Assembly (NCBI GenBank): GCA_902575965.1
Contig: CACGTM010000002.1
Location: 62,001-126,000, forward strand
Length of the DNA: 64,000 nt
Reading direction: 5' to 3'
Origin: an uncultured Alphaproteobacteria bacterium
GTDB lineage: Bacteria; Pseudomonadota; Alphaproteobacteria; Rhodospirillales; Rhodospirillaceae
The stretch's first letter is position 1. Each line of letters begins with the position of its first letter. The notes beneath the pieces were generated by a model. It did no database searches and had not been told where the DNA came from. It saw only the letters and a program-made list of their open reading frames with translations. A program made the translations under genes and the position numbers. Shown in pieces: positions 53,878 to 64,000 of the stretch.

Positions 53878-54921
53878 TTATTTTTTCAGTTTTATTAACC
53901 TAGCTCCGGCCCCAGAAATCTGAAGAAGGGCACGCTCAACAATCTGTTTAGCTAGAATATTTTTTGTCTTAACCAATTCCTCTGTATCAGACAAAATATT
54001 TAGAGACTTGAATAAATATTCAGGAGTCCACAATTCACACTGTTGTTTAAACTCACCAGCACGTTTAAAGAAAACAGGAGGTTTGAGATTTTTGATAAGC
54101 TCATCAAGTGAATATTCATTCTTTTGAGAAACAACTGAATTTAATCGATGAAAGTGCCTAGAAGTCAAAAGTATAATTGATATAAAATTTCCTCCCTCAG
54201 CAGTTAAATGGTTGAAAATACTTTTTAGAAGGTTTTTGTTGCCAGATGCTGTGGCATATATCAGATCATCATATTCTTTTTTATCGCCCCTTCCTATACA
54301 GGAAATTACATCATCAAGAGAGATATAATTATCTTCGTCCGATATTTTGTATAAACACAATTTATCAATTTCTCTTGTTGTAATACCCCTATCGCCTCCG
54401 AGATTATCTATTAGCCAAAGAAGTGCTTCCCTACTTATTGTAAAGTTTTTATCTTTTAGATTTTCTATTATATACTTTTCTAAGGTATAGGAGGTATCCT
54501 CATAACAAGCAAAGGCAAGAAGCTTATTATTTTTTTCAAATATTTTTCTAAGAGTGGACCTAGGCCCTAAATTGCTACTTGTAAGTATAAAATAATTTTT
54601 GCTACCTTCCAGTGATGGCAGCTCCTTCAATTCTTTTGTTATACTATCATCAGCATCAAATATCCTTATTACTCTATTACTGCCTGAAAGCGATAAGGAC
54701 ATCGCCTCATCATGAAGTGTAAAGGGTTTCTCCTTTATAGTTTTAACACTTAAATCACTTAATGAGAAAGGATCTTGCCTGTTTGCCAAAATTACAGATT
54801 TAAGCTTTTCATATAACTCTGATACTTGCCCTTGGTCTGGTCCAAAAATTAATATTACATTTTTAATTTTTTTTAGATCATTCAAAAAGTTATTTATTTG
54901 AGATGAATTTACTTTTACCAT
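53878..54921 (-). CDS. holA: DNA polymerase III subunit delta
   Basis: VILIFGPDQGQVSELYEKL, NLGGDRGITTREIDKL; position next to lptE/leuS. Confidence 0.9.
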   Translation of the reverse strand: MVKVNSSQINNFLNDLKKIKNVILIFGPDQGQVSELYEKLKSVILANRQDPFSLSDLSVKTIKEKPFTLHDEAMSLSLSGSNRVIRIFDADDSITKELKELPSLEGSKNYFILTSSNLGPRSTLRKIFEKNNKLLAFACYEDTSYTLEKYIIENLKDKNFTISREALLWLIDNLGGDRGITTREIDKLCLYKISDEDNYISLDDVISCIGRGDKKEYDDLIYATASGNKNLLKSIFNHLTAEGGNFISIILLTSRHFHRLNSVVSQKNEYSLDELIKNLKPPVFFKRAGEFKQQCELWTPEYLFKSLNILSDTEELVKTKNILAKQIVERALLQISGAGARLIKLKK

Positions 54922-54922
54922 T

Positions 54923-55447
54923 TTATTTTTTCAAAACAGTAGTTGAAAAATAAATTGATAAAATACTTCTTATATTTTCACTTATACGTCGTAAAGCACG
55001 GGTTTCAGCATTCCGTTGAGATGCAATAGTAGCGTATTGTTGATCAAGAATATTATAAGAAACAGTTACGGTGGTCGCATCTCTAAGCATTCTTCTAGAG
55101 CCATTCCATAAAATAATATTAGCCTTTACTATATAATTTGCCCTTGATGAGGTTGAGTCTTTTCTAATTCCAATTTCTTGAATCCTTGTTGAAATATTAA
55201 CTTGAAGATCAAACTCTTTTTTTGAACTAGGCCCTTGATTAATTCTTTCTCTTAAAAACTGCCTAAGTTCAATTCCTGATCTATCAGATATCGGTCTTAC
55301 ATCAACTTTTTGTAATAAACTTATTACACCTTTATTTTCTTCATTTACATTATAGGAATAAATTGGTTTAAAACCACAACCTTGAAAATTGAGTAAAATA
55401 ATTAAAATAAAAAATAATTTTTTCATTGAGAAAAAATACATAATCAC
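54923..55447 (-). CDS. lptE: LPS-assembly lipoprotein LptE
   Basis: Lipobox FQGCGFKPIY, RDATTVTVSYNILDQQYA; between leuS and holA. Confidence 0.87.
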   Translation of the reverse strand: MIMYFFSMKKLFFILIILLNFQGCGFKPIYSYNVNEENKGVISLLQKVDVRPISDRSGIELRQFLRERINQGPSSKKEFDLQVNISTRIQEIGIRKDSTSSRANYIVKANIILWNGSRRMLRDATTVTVSYNILDQQYATIASQRNAETRALRRISENIRSILSIYFSTTVLKK

Positions 55448-55449
55448 TC

Positions 55450-58047
55450 TTATTTACTTATTATAATATTAATTATTTTATCAGGAACTAATATTATTTT
55501 CTTAACTTCTTTATCTCCTATTTGAGCTTTAACTGTCTTTAATGATAATGCTAATTCTTCGCATATAGCTCTAGGGGACCTTGGCTCAACTTCAATTTTT
55601 CCTCGCATTTTACCATTTACCTGGACAGGAAGAATAATTTTATCTTCAGTCAAAAAGGTTGAGTCAGAAACCGGCCACTCAACATTTGAAACTAAACCCT
55701 TGCCCCCAAGTCGAGACCATATCTCTTCGGTTATATGGGGAATAAAAGGGTTTGCTATCCTTGCGAAATACATTAATGAAAACCTCTTATAATGTACTTC
55801 TTTTTTAGAATCAGATTTGTAATTAACAATATAATTAGACAACTCCCTCATATTTGCAATACCTGTGTTGAACTTAAATCCATCTAATGCTTCGGTAACA
55901 TTTAAAATAGTTTTGTGAATAACTTTAAGTAAATCTTCTGGTATATCTTCTTCTTTCATTATCTCACAGTTCTTTGTCTTTTCAGAAACGTTATAAACTG
56001 TCCTCCATAATTTGTTTAAGTATCTCCAAGCCCCTTCAATTCCAGCATCGGTCCACTGAAGGTCTCGTTCAGGAGGAGAGTCGGATAGCATAAATAACCT
56101 TGAGGCATCTGCCCCGTATACATCTATTATTGATGCAGGATCGATTGTGTTTTTTTTTGATTTAGACATCTTCTCTTGTCTACCTACCTTAATTTTCTCT
56201 TCTCCGCATAAAGATACAATTTTCCCACTACTGTCCTTCCTAATTTCTTTAGGAGACCTCCACTTACCATCATCAGTCTGATATGTTTCATGGGTAATCA
56301 TTCCCTGGGTAAAAAGACCTTCAAAAGGTTCTTTAATGTCAAGATATCCGCAATCACTCAATGCTCTTGTAAAAAACCGTGCATATAATAAATGTAAAAC
56401 TGCATGTTCTACACCACCTATATATTGGTCAACTGGAAGCCAATTATTAATTATTTCTTTTGAGAATGGTATTTCCTGATTTTTAGAATCACAAAACCTT
56501 GCAAAGTACCATGAACTCTCAAAGAAAGTATCAAATGTATCAGTTTCCCTATTAGCTTCTTTCTTACATATAGGACACAATGTTCTTTTCCAATTTTTGT
56601 TCAGATTAAGAGGGTTTCCAGTCGTATTAAAATTGACGTCCTTTGGTAAAACAACTGGAAGTTCTTTCTCACTAACAGGGACCTCTCCACAATGATCACA
56701 ATGAATAATTGGAATTGGGCACCCCCAATACCTTTGTCTTGATACCCCCCAGTCTCTTAATCTAAATTGAGTATGTTTTTTTCCGGCTCTAATTTTTTCT
56801 AATTTTTTTATAACGGAGTTTTTTGCATCATTAGAATTAAGTCCATCAAGAAAATCTGAGTTAATGACTACTCCACTTCCATCATAAGACTTTCTGTTAG
56901 ATTTTATTTCTTTTTCAAAGAGGTCCTGCGAAGCAGAAGGGGGCATACAAACACATTTAATCGAGAGATTATATTTAACTGCAAAATCCATATCTCTTTG
57001 GTCGTGAGCTGGGCATCCAAATATTGCACCTGAACCGTAATCCATTACTACAAAGTTTGCTACATAAAGCGGAACTTTAATTTTAGAATTAAGCGGGTGC
57101 TGAGCAAAAAGATCTGTATCAAAACCTTTTTTTTCGGCTTTATCAATGCTCTCCTGAGAAGTCCCAAGACTGTTACACTCATCAATAAAATGCGTTAACT
57201 CAATATTATTCTTCGCTAATTTTATTGACAATTTATGATTAGGTGCAAGCGCGCAGAATGAGGCTCCAAATATTGTATCTGGGCGTGTTGAATAAGTTTC
57301 AATATATCCATAACTATCCTTTCCGTTACGAGATTTAATTTCCCAATTTATGAAAGCACCATCTGATTTACCAATCCAGTTGCTTTGCATTAATTTGACT
57401 TTATCTGGCCACTTATTCAACTTTTTTAAATCTTTTAAAAGGTCATCAGCATAATTAGTGATTTTAAGAAACCACTGATTGATTTCTCTCCTTTCTACAA
57501 CAGCATTTGATCTCCAACCCTTTCCATCAATTACTTGCTCATTTGCTAAAACACATTTATCTACTGGGTCCCAATTTACCCAGGAGCTTTTCCTATAAGC
57601 TAGCCCCTTTTTATAGAAATCTAGAAACATTTTCTGTTCATGAATATAGTATTTAGGGTCCGAAGTGATAATCTCCTTTTCCCAATCTAATGATAAACCA
57701 AGGGGTATGAATTGCTTTTTCATTTCGGATATATTGTTAAGGGTCCATTTTTCTGGATGCATACCCCTCTCTAAAGCTGCATTCTCCGCAGGTAAACCAA
57801 ATGCATCCCAGCCCATTGGATGAAGAACATTATACCCTTGAGATCTTCGAAATCTAGCTACAACATCACCAAGTGTGTAGTTTCTTACATGCCCCATATG
57901 AAGTCTTCCAGATGGATATGGGAACATCTCAAGTACATAATATTTTGGCTTTTTACTATATGGGTCAGATAAAAATACCTTTTCATCATTCCATCTTTTT
58001 TGCCAACGAGCCTCAACCTCTGAAAAATTATAACGCTCTGTGTCCAT
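55450..58047 (-). CDS. leuS: Leucyl-tRNA synthetase
   Basis: [46 protein letters not shown]. Confidence 0.98.
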   Translation of the reverse strand: MDTERYNFSEVEARWQKRWNDEKVFLSDPYSKKPKYYVLEMFPYPSGRLHMGHVRNYTLGDVVARFRRSQGYNVLHPMGWDAFGLPAENAALERGMHPEKWTLNNISEMKKQFIPLGLSLDWEKEIITSDPKYYIHEQKMFLDFYKKGLAYRKSSWVNWDPVDKCVLANEQVIDGKGWRSNAVVERREINQWFLKITNYADDLLKDLKKLNKWPDKVKLMQSNWIGKSDGAFINWEIKSRNGKDSYGYIETYSTRPDTIFGASFCALAPNHKLSIKLAKNNIELTHFIDECNSLGTSQESIDKAEKKGFDTDLFAQHPLNSKIKVPLYVANFVVMDYGSGAIFGCPAHDQRDMDFAVKYNLSIKCVCMPPSASQDLFEKEIKSNRKSYDGSGVVINSDFLDGLNSNDAKNSVIKKLEKIRAGKKHTQFRLRDWGVSRQRYWGCPIPIIHCDHCGEVPVSEKELPVVLPKDVNFNTTGNPLNLNKNWKRTLCPICKKEANRETDTFDTFFESSWYFARFCDSKNQEIPFSKEIINNWLPVDQYIGGVEHAVLHLLYARFFTRALSDCGYLDIKEPFEGLFTQGMITHETYQTDDGKWRSPKEIRKDSSGKIVSLCGEEKIKVGRQEKMSKSKKNTIDPASIIDVYGADASRLFMLSDSPPERDLQWTDAGIEGAWRYLNKLWRTVYNVSEKTKNCEIMKEEDIPEDLLKVIHKTILNVTEALDGFKFNTGIANMRELSNYIVNYKSDSKKEVHYKRFSLMYFARIANPFIPHITEEIWSRLGGKGLVSNVEWPVSDSTFLTEDKIILPVQVNGKMRGKIEVEPRSPRAICEELALSLKTVKAQIGDKEVKKIILVPDKIINIIISK

Positions 58048-58061
58048 GTTAAATGATCTTA

Positions 58062-58589
58062 TTAGTTTTCTTCAGTTACAGCTTGCATCCTAAGTTTTCT
58101 AGCACGGGTAAGGATTGCGTCTTCAAACTCTGTTGAGACTTCTTGCCCCACAATAGAATCTCTCCAAATATCACCTTCTCTTATTTGGCGAAAAACAGAT
58201 GCTTTTATTCCATCGGCTCTAAGCAATCTTCCCAATATGTATATATTGACCTTAAATCTCTCATCTGGGCTCTCAGGAAGAGCATGCCAGTCAGAAATTA
58301 TGATCCCTCCATATGGATCAGCTGATGCAAGGGGCATAAAAGATATAGTATCTAAAGCAGCTCTCCATAAGAAAGCATTTACTGCTACTGCACCATCTGT
58401 TCCATCAGAGTCACCCTTCCCAAATCCAAGAATTGTAATTCCTGAATCCTTTGAGACAGAAAATTCGTTAGAATCGTATTCTGGTGATGTGCGGTAAGTA
58501 TCATCTACGTTATTTCCTGAACAGGATGAAAGAATAAAAATCAGACTAGAAAAAGATATAAATTTATTAATAAAAGAACTAAACTTCAT
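58062..58589 (-). CDS. DUF3576 lipoprotein
   Basis: Lipobox [41 protein letters not shown]; upstream of leuS. Confidence 0.85.
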   Translation of the reverse strand: MKFSSFINKFISFSSLIFILSSCSGNNVDDTYRTSPEYDSNEFSVSKDSGITILGFGKGDSDGTDGAVAVNAFLWRAALDTISFMPLASADPYGGIIISDWHALPESPDERFKVNIYILGRLLRADGIKASVFRQIREGDIWRDSIVGQEVSTEFEDAILTRARKLRMQAVTEEN

Positions 58590-58643
58590 ATAATTATGCT
58601 CCCTGGCGGATTATTTTATATAATTAAACTAAAACTACAAATT

Positions 58644-59711
58644 ATGAATTTAATTATTAACAATAAAATATTACAAATCCTCGCAATAAGTATTTCATTA
58701 ACCTTTTCTTACCATACTTATGTTAGGTCGAAACCTTTAAACTTACAAATTACTGGAAAAATTGAGGAGTATATAGCTTATCACAATTATCAAGGTGAAC
58801 TAAAAGACAAGCTAGAACCCTATTCTGTTTTTTCAGACTTTAAATTAAATGGAAGGCTTCAATTTGATAAAAAAGTTCAGGTAAATATTTGGTCAGAAAT
58901 TAGAGCAAAAAACTCATATAGAAGAAGAAAAATTAGCCCTTATTTAGGTGAAAATTATCTTGACATTAAAAATTCCAAAGGTTTGATCCATATAGGCAAA
59001 TCCTCTGGTTTTAATTATGATTTTACATTAGAGCCCCCAACACAACTAATAGAAGACGATGAGATAATTGGCATACTTTCTCCTTCAGAAACTTCAATAG
59101 ACTTAATGGATATCTTATCTTTTAGGGGGTTTACAGGAGACTCGATAAATATTGGTTATGCCACAAACGAGATAAATGGCTTTAGAGTTGGGGTTAATTT
59201 TTTTCCGGGTAAATTTAGTAATTCTAACTCTTTTTTAACTTTTCCTAAAATATATAAAAATGGATATGAAGTAACACTAAATTGGAAAAATAATATAAGG
59301 GGAAATGTATATTCTATTACTTCAGGAGTTTTTAAAAGTGATACTATACAACCGAACTCTACTAATTTTGCTTGGAATTTTAGTGCCAAATTTAAAGTGA
59401 GAAATTTTGTTTTTGGGGGTGCTAATATTTATAAAAAAAATAAAAATAGATCAACAACTCAGTTCTCTTCAATAGCTTTAAAATACAATTTCGGCGCCTT
59501 TGGGTTAGGCGGATCCCTTTTTGGTGGAAAAATAAAAAGTAAACAAATAAGTACAGTAAAGGAAAAAGTAATTCAGAAAAAAATAGAAATTTCTTATAAA
59601 ATTACAAAAGGACTAAAAACTGGAATATCTACTTTTAGAACAAAACAAATTATATCTAAAAAAAAATATGTTAACAAAGGGGTCACACTAGTTTTTATAA
59701 ATAGATTTTAG
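58644..59711 (+). CDS. Gram-negative porin-like outer-membrane protein
   Basis: Signal-like N-terminus from Met at 58644, beta-barrel strand pattern, C-terminal GVTLVFINRF. Confidence 0.65.
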   Translation: MNLIINNKILQILAISISLTFSYHTYVRSKPLNLQITGKIEEYIAYHNYQGELKDKLEPYSVFSDFKLNGRLQFDKKVQVNIWSEIRAKNSYRRRKISPYLGENYLDIKNSKGLIHIGKSSGFNYDFTLEPPTQLIEDDEIIGILSPSETSIDLMDILSFRGFTGDSINIGYATNEINGFRVGVNFFPGKFSNSNSFLTFPKIYKNGYEVTLNWKNNIRGNVYSITSGVFKSDTIQPNSTNFAWNFSAKFKVRNFVFGGANIYKKNKNRSTTQFSSIALKYNFGAFGLGGSLFGGKIKSKQISTVKEKVIQKKIEISYKITKGLKTGISTFRTKQIISKKKYVNKGVTLVFINRF

Positions 59712-59724
59712 TAAAATAGAATAC

Positions 59725-60663
59725 ATGGATATTACTGATAAAATAAATTCAATAAATAAAAGAATAAGTTTACCAGTATTTGTTGCACCGATGTATTTAG
59801 TTACCAGTACAGAATTAGTCATATCTGCCTGGAAATCAGGTGTAATAGGAGTTTTACCAACAAGTAATGCCAAGACCTTAACTGAATTAGAAGTTTGGTT
59901 TAAAGATATTACATCCGCTATTAATAATTATTCTAACCAAAAACCAATTTCCTCTCCTCCTTGGGCAGTAAACATAATAGTTCATTCATCTTCTAAAAGG
60001 TTTGAGGATGATATGAAACTTATAGAAGATTACAAACCTGAAATTGTAATTACTGCTTTAGGCTCCCCAGCAAGAGTTACCAAACAAGTACATGATTATG
60101 GTGGAATAGTATTTGCAGATGTGAGCTCTGTCGATTACGCAAAAAAAGCTATTAAGGCTGGAGCAGATGGTCTGGTTCTAGTTGCTGCGGGTGCTGGTGG
60201 ACATACAGGCTCGTTAACTGGTTTTACTTTTGTCCCTGCTGTTCGTTCATTTTTTAATGGTCCAATAATTTTAGGTGGAGGTATCATGAATGGGGCTGGG
60301 ATAAGAGCATCAAAAATCCTAGGAGCGGATTTTGTATATATGGGAACCAAGTTTATAGCAACTGAAGAGAGTCTAGCCTCCCGAGACTATAAAAAAATGA
60401 TAATAGATTCCAATGAAGCTGATATTATAACCTCAGAATATTTTACAGGTGTTTCAGCAAATTTCTTGACCAAATCTATTATAAAGGAGGGTATTGATCC
60501 TATGAGTATAAATATATCTAATAAAAAAAAGTTTAATAGTTCTGCAAAATCAAAGGCATGGGTTGATGTATGGTCTGCAGGACAAGGAATAAGAAATATC
60601 AGTGAGATACAAACTGTTAATAATGTTATCCGCCAACTTAAAGATGAGTATGAAAACTCATAA
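59725..60663 (+). CDS. Nitronate monooxygenase / 2-nitropropane dioxygenase-like flavoprotein
   Basis: GADGLVLVAAGAGGHTGSLTGFTFVPAVR, ILGGGIMNGAGIRASKILGADFVYMGTKFIAT. Confidence 0.87.
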   Translation: MDITDKINSINKRISLPVFVAPMYLVTSTELVISAWKSGVIGVLPTSNAKTLTELEVWFKDITSAINNYSNQKPISSPPWAVNIIVHSSSKRFEDDMKLIEDYKPEIVITALGSPARVTKQVHDYGGIVFADVSSVDYAKKAIKAGADGLVLVAAGAGGHTGSLTGFTFVPAVRSFFNGPIILGGGIMNGAGIRASKILGADFVYMGTKFIATEESLASRDYKKMIIDSNEADIITSEYFTGVSANFLTKSIIKEGIDPMSINISNKKKFNSSAKSKAWVDVWSAGQGIRNISEIQTVNNVIRQLKDEYENS

Positions 60664-60665
60664 GT

Positions 60666-61571
60666 TTATTTATTAAAACTTTTTTTTAATACTTTTGTGA
60701 CCAACTCATCTAACTGCTCTAAGTCTGAATAGTAAAATGTTAGGCTTCCTCCTTTACCATCAAATTGAATGTTAACTTTTAAACCCAGTGTATCTTGAAG
60801 TTGCTTTTCAATAGCTATGGTATTTACATCTTTTTTATTTTTTTCAATATGAATGGTGTTGCCTATACTATTATTCTTTGCAATCATTTGTTCTACTGCT
60901 CTGACTGATAGTCCTTTAGCAATAATTATTTTTGCAATGCTTAATGAGTTCTTTGCGCCAAGTAACGCCCTCGCATGACCCATTGATATTTTACCATCTT
61001 CTAAATATTTTTTTATTTGGGATGGTAGGTTTAACAACCTTAATAGGTTAGCTATATGTGAACGACTCTTACTAACCAAGTTGGCTATATCATTTTGGCT
61101 ATGCCCGAACTGGTCAATTAGTTTTTTAAAACCTTCAGCCTCTTCTATAGGGGTAAGATCAGATCTTTGAAGATTTTCAATTAGTGCTACCTCAAGAACT
61201 TCAGTATCTGATAAATTTTTTACCACTACAGGAATTTCATGTATCTTAGCGATTTGAGACGCTCTCCACCTTCTCTCACCTGCAATAATCTCATAATTGC
61301 CCGCATCACCTTCTCTTACTAATATAGGCTGAAGTAAACCACGCTCCTTTATTGACGAGGCAAGCTCGGTTATTTTTGTATCATTAAAGTATTTTCTCGG
61401 TTGTAAAGAAGAGGGATAAATTTTTTCAATTGGTAGAGTATTAAAAGCTTTGGGCTTAGAATCACTGTCAACTGATATAGATAGATTTTGCAAACTTAAG
61501 TCATTAGTCCCATCATTAAAGAGGGCATCTAAGCCTTTTCCAAGACTATTTTTTGATTTTTTATTTGCCAT
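60666..61571 (-). CDS. parB: Chromosome partitioning protein ParB
   Basis: LGKGLDALF, LQPRKYFNDTKITELASSIKERGLLQPILVRE, IAGERRWRAS, HTH SKSRSHIANLLRLL. Confidence 0.96.
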   Translation of the reverse strand: MANKKSKNSLGKGLDALFNDGTNDLSLQNLSISVDSDSKPKAFNTLPIEKIYPSSLQPRKYFNDTKITELASSIKERGLLQPILVREGDAGNYEIIAGERRWRASQIAKIHEIPVVVKNLSDTEVLEVALIENLQRSDLTPIEEAEGFKKLIDQFGHSQNDIANLVSKSRSHIANLLRLLNLPSQIKKYLEDGKISMGHARALLGAKNSLSIAKIIIAKGLSVRAVEQMIAKNNSIGNTIHIEKNKKDVNTIAIEKQLQDTLGLKVNIQFDGKGGSLTFYYSDLEQLDELVTKVLKKSFNK

Positions 61572-61573
61572 GA

Positions 61574-62353
61574 TTAAATTACTTTTTCTCTTTTTAAAAC
61601 TTCACTAGCAAGGTTTAAATAAGATTTTGCACCCCTAGATTGTAAATCATATATTAATACAGGCTTTCCGTGTGAAGGGGCTTCTGAAATTGTTACATTT
61701 CTGGGTATTACAGTCTTATAAACCTTTGCACCGAAAAATTTTCTTACATCTTTTTCTACCATTTCTGAAAGCTTATTTCTTTTATCAGCCATTGTAAGAA
61801 CAATACCCTGAATTTCTAATAAATTATTATAACTGTTTTTAATTCTTTCTATTGTTTTCACTAGTTGGCTAAGCCCCTCAAGAGCTAAAAATTCAACCTG
61901 CAAGGGCACTAAAATACCACCCGAAGCGACTAATGCATTCAATGTTAAAAGTCCTAAGGATGGAGGACAGTCAATTAAAATAAAATCATAGTTAATTGAT
62001 TCTCTTGTAAGGCTTTTTTTCAAGCAAAATTCTCTCTCATCAACATCAATAAGTTCAAGCTCCGCTCCTGCTAAATCAATTCCTGAAGGCAAAATATCTA
62101 AATTAGGAACAGAAGTATTTTTTATTACATCTAAGATGCTTAGTTGGCCAATTAACATCTGATAAATGTTAATTTCTCTCTGGTTTGAGGGTATACCCAT
62201 ACTGGTGGAAGCATTTCCTTGAGGATCTAAATCGATAAGTAATACTTTTTTACCAACTGCAGCTAATGCCGTTCCAAGATTTACAGCTGTAGTAGTTTTT
62301 CCAACGCCACCTTTTTGGTTTGAGATGGATATTATTCTTAATCCTTTTGACAT
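61574..62353 (-). CDS. parA: Chromosome partitioning ATPase ParA
   Basis: ISNQKGGVGKTTTAVNLGTALA, LIDLDPQGNASTSMG, IDCPPSLGLLTLNAL. Confidence 0.96.
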   Translation of the reverse strand: MSKGLRIISISNQKGGVGKTTTAVNLGTALAAVGKKVLLIDLDPQGNASTSMGIPSNQREINIYQMLIGQLSILDVIKNTSVPNLDILPSGIDLAGAELELIDVDEREFCLKKSLTRESINYDFILIDCPPSLGLLTLNALVASGGILVPLQVEFLALEGLSQLVKTIERIKNSYNNLLEIQGIVLTMADKRNKLSEMVEKDVRKFFGAKVYKTVIPRNVTISEAPSHGKPVLIYDLQSRGAKSYLNLASEVLKREKVI

Positions 62354-63031
62354 TCATCTACCTATAAATTTGGCTTCTCTTACTTCAATTATTCTAGAAG
62401 TTGGATTTGTTAAGCTTTTATATGTCTTAAAGTGAATTATCCATTTTTTTCTAGCTTCTTCTAATTCTATATTAAATTTATCTCCTTTAAAATAAAGCTG
62501 AAGAGTTTCTTTTCCTACGAATTTTCTTGATAATTCGAGTAACCTATTTAATGGAGCAAGTGCTCTTGCAGTTACAATATCTACTTTAAATGGCTCCAAT
62601 TCCTCAATCCTTGAATGATGAACTACAGCATTTAAACTTAGCGCCTTTATTACATATTTTAAAAAATTTGCTTTCTTTCCAACTGACTCAACTAAATGTA
62701 CTTCAGGAGAACCTATAATAGATAGTATAATACCTGGGAAACCTGCCCCGGCCCCCATATCAATTACAACTTTTGATTTCAATGATACAAAATTTACAAG
62801 TTGAGCAGTATCAGCAATATGCCTCCACCAAATGTTTTTTATTGTAGCTTTTGATATTAAATTTATATCTTTATTCCAAGTTATAAGAATTTTCTCAAAT
62901 TCCTTAAGCTTAGAAATTGCCGACTCCGTTGTGGAAAAAATTCTATGAAATTCACTACTTGTGAAAGATTCTTTTTTCACGTGAAACATTTTTTCCTCAA
63001 AGTTAGGATTGTTGTGTTTCACGTGAAACAT
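62354..63031 (-). CDS. rsmG: 16S rRNA (guanine527-N7)-methyltransferase RsmG
   Basis: DMGAGAGFPGIILSI, RIEEL, TARALAPL; N-terminus [20 protein letters not shown]. Confidence 0.94.
   Translation of the reverse strand: MFHVKHNNPNFEEKMFHVKKESFTSSEFHRIFSTTESAISKLKEFEKILITWNKDINLISKATIKNIWWRHIADTAQLVNFVSLKSKVVIDMGAGAGFPGIILSIIGSPEVHLVESVGKKANFLKYVIKALSLNAVVHHSRIEELEPFKVDIVTARALAPLNRLLELSRKFVGKETLQLYFKGDKFNIELEEARKKWIIHFKTYKSLTNPTSRIIEVREAKFIGR
62973..62988. promoter_or_regulatory. parS-like ParB-binding site TTTTTCACGTGAAACA (15/16 to TGTTTCACGTGAAACA)
   Basis: Core TTTCACGTGAAA palindrome inside rsmG, adjacent to parAB. Confidence 0.8.
63015..63030. promoter_or_regulatory. parS-like ParB-binding site TGTTTCACGTGAAACA (perfect 16-bp palindrome)
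   Basis: Exact palindrome at the rsmG start codon, adjacent to parAB. Confidence 0.9.
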
Positions 63032-64000
63032 TAAACTATATTTTTTAAGTTAATATGTCTTTTAAGAGGTTTTTTAACGTGTCTTAATAATGCTGTAAGA
63101 GCTGCAGGTGTAATACCAGGTATCCTTGATGCCGCACCAATTGTTCTTGGTTGCAAATATGACAGTTTTTGCAAAACCTCTGAGGACAGACCCCCAACAC
63201 TTGAGTAATCTAGAGATACAGGTAAGGTTAGAGACTCATCTCTTTTAAAAGCCCTAATATCGGCGTCCTGCCTTTCAATGTAGCCCTTATATCGCTCATG
63301 TATTTCAACTTGCTCAAGTATGGAATCGTCAATTTTACAAACCTCAGGCCATAATTTTTTTACTCCCTTTAGCCCAATTCCTTTATGTGCAAGGAGGTTT
63401 TTGGCTGATCTTTTCACACCATCTTGATTAATTCTAAACCCATTTAATTTCAGTTTAGAAGGTGAAATTTCAAGTCCTTTGAGTAATAACAATGCTGATT
63501 CAAGGTCAGAAAGTTTTTGATTATGTTTATTTTCTCTAAAGCTGCCCACACATCCCAATGAAACACCTTTATTTGTAAGCCTTAAGTCTGCATTATCTGC
63601 CCTAAGCTTGAGTCTATATTCTGCCCTTGATGTAAACATTCGATAGGGCTCTTTTGTACCTTTTGTTGTTAGATCATCAATCATAACACCAATAAATGCT
63701 TCCGACCTGTCTATTATCTTGGTATCACAATCACCTGCCAAACGAGCGGCATTCAAACCAGCTATCAACCCCTGTGCAGCTGCTTCCTCGTATCCTGTCG
63801 TTCCATTAATTTGACCTGCAAAAAATAAGCATTTGATTTTTTTTGTCTCGAGCGTTGCATATAATTCCCTTGGATCTACAAAATCGTATTCTATTGCATA
63901 TCCTGGTTGAAGAATTTTTACCACCTCTAGACCAGGTATGGTCTTCATCATTGCTTCCTGTATTTCTATTGGAAGACTAGTTGATATTCCGTTTGGATAA
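63031..64000 (-). CDS. mnmG: tRNA uridine-5-carboxymethylaminomethyl modification enzyme MnmG, C-terminal part; continues beyond the window
   Basis: Frame stays open to 64000 ([25 protein letters not shown]); [49 protein letters not shown]. Confidence 0.96.
   Translation of the reverse strand, partial: YPNGISTSLPIEIQEAMMKTIPGLEVVKILQPGYAIEYDFVDPRELYATLETKKIKCLFFAGQINGTTGYEEAAAQGLIAGLNAARLAGDCDTKIIDRSEAFIGVMIDDLTTKGTKEPYRMFTSRAEYRLKLRADNADLRLTNKGVSLGCVGSFRENKHNQKLSDLESALLLLKGLEISPSKLKLNGFRINQDGVKRSAKNLLAHKGIGLKGVKKLWPEVCKIDDSILEQVEIHERYKGYIERQDADIRAFKRDESLTLPVSLDYSSVGGLSSEVLQKLSYLQPRTIGAASRIPGITPAALTALLRHVKKPLKRHINLKNIV

Noticed and set aside
1-64000. Search for tRNA/rRNA genes, CRISPR arrays, transposases, phage, toxin-antitoxin or defence genes
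   Set aside because: No supporting sequence or ORF translation noticed by eye; tRNAscan and Infernal would be needed to exclude small RNAs.

Overview
This is a compact, AT-rich, gene-dense chromosomal segment that looks alphaproteobacterial by gene order; lineage was not tested. Most of it is core genome: rsmB; tsaD/gpsA; tsaB-rimI-fur-plsC-miaB-phoH-ybeY-corC-lnt-metK-trmB; rimP-nusA-infB-rbfA-truB-rpsO-pnp; fabI/fabB/fabA; rsmI-BON-gshB; hisB-H-A-F-E; ribA; leuS-lptE-holA; parB-parA-rsmG-mnmG. The left end (1-6321) is a glycoconjugate cluster: GT2, AsnB-type amidotransferase, methyltransferases, a flippase-like membrane protein and GT4. Two nucleotide-sugar enzymes (12649-13623 and 39123-40058) sit apart inside housekeeping blocks. 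I found no rRNA, tRNA, CRISPR, transposase or phage genes, and no convincing multi-gene undescribed system. The best leads are: (1) two parS-like ParB sites, 42 bp apart, that encode the duplicated MFHVK N-terminus of RsmG and overlap the mnmG stop; (2) a Mic60(COG4223)-like gene paired with a HemY homologue reduced to its membrane domain, next to tsaD but without hemC/hemD; (3) a promoter plus GC-rich terminator hairpin in the rimP-nusA-infB leader, suggesting attenuation; (4) an orphan OmpR-type regulator whose receiver has lost the acidic pair; (5) PanD with a ~65-aa C-terminal extension; (6) an 82-nt antisense overlap between a ThiE/TenI-like gene and an outer-membrane protein gene; (7) several inverted repeats that could be operators.
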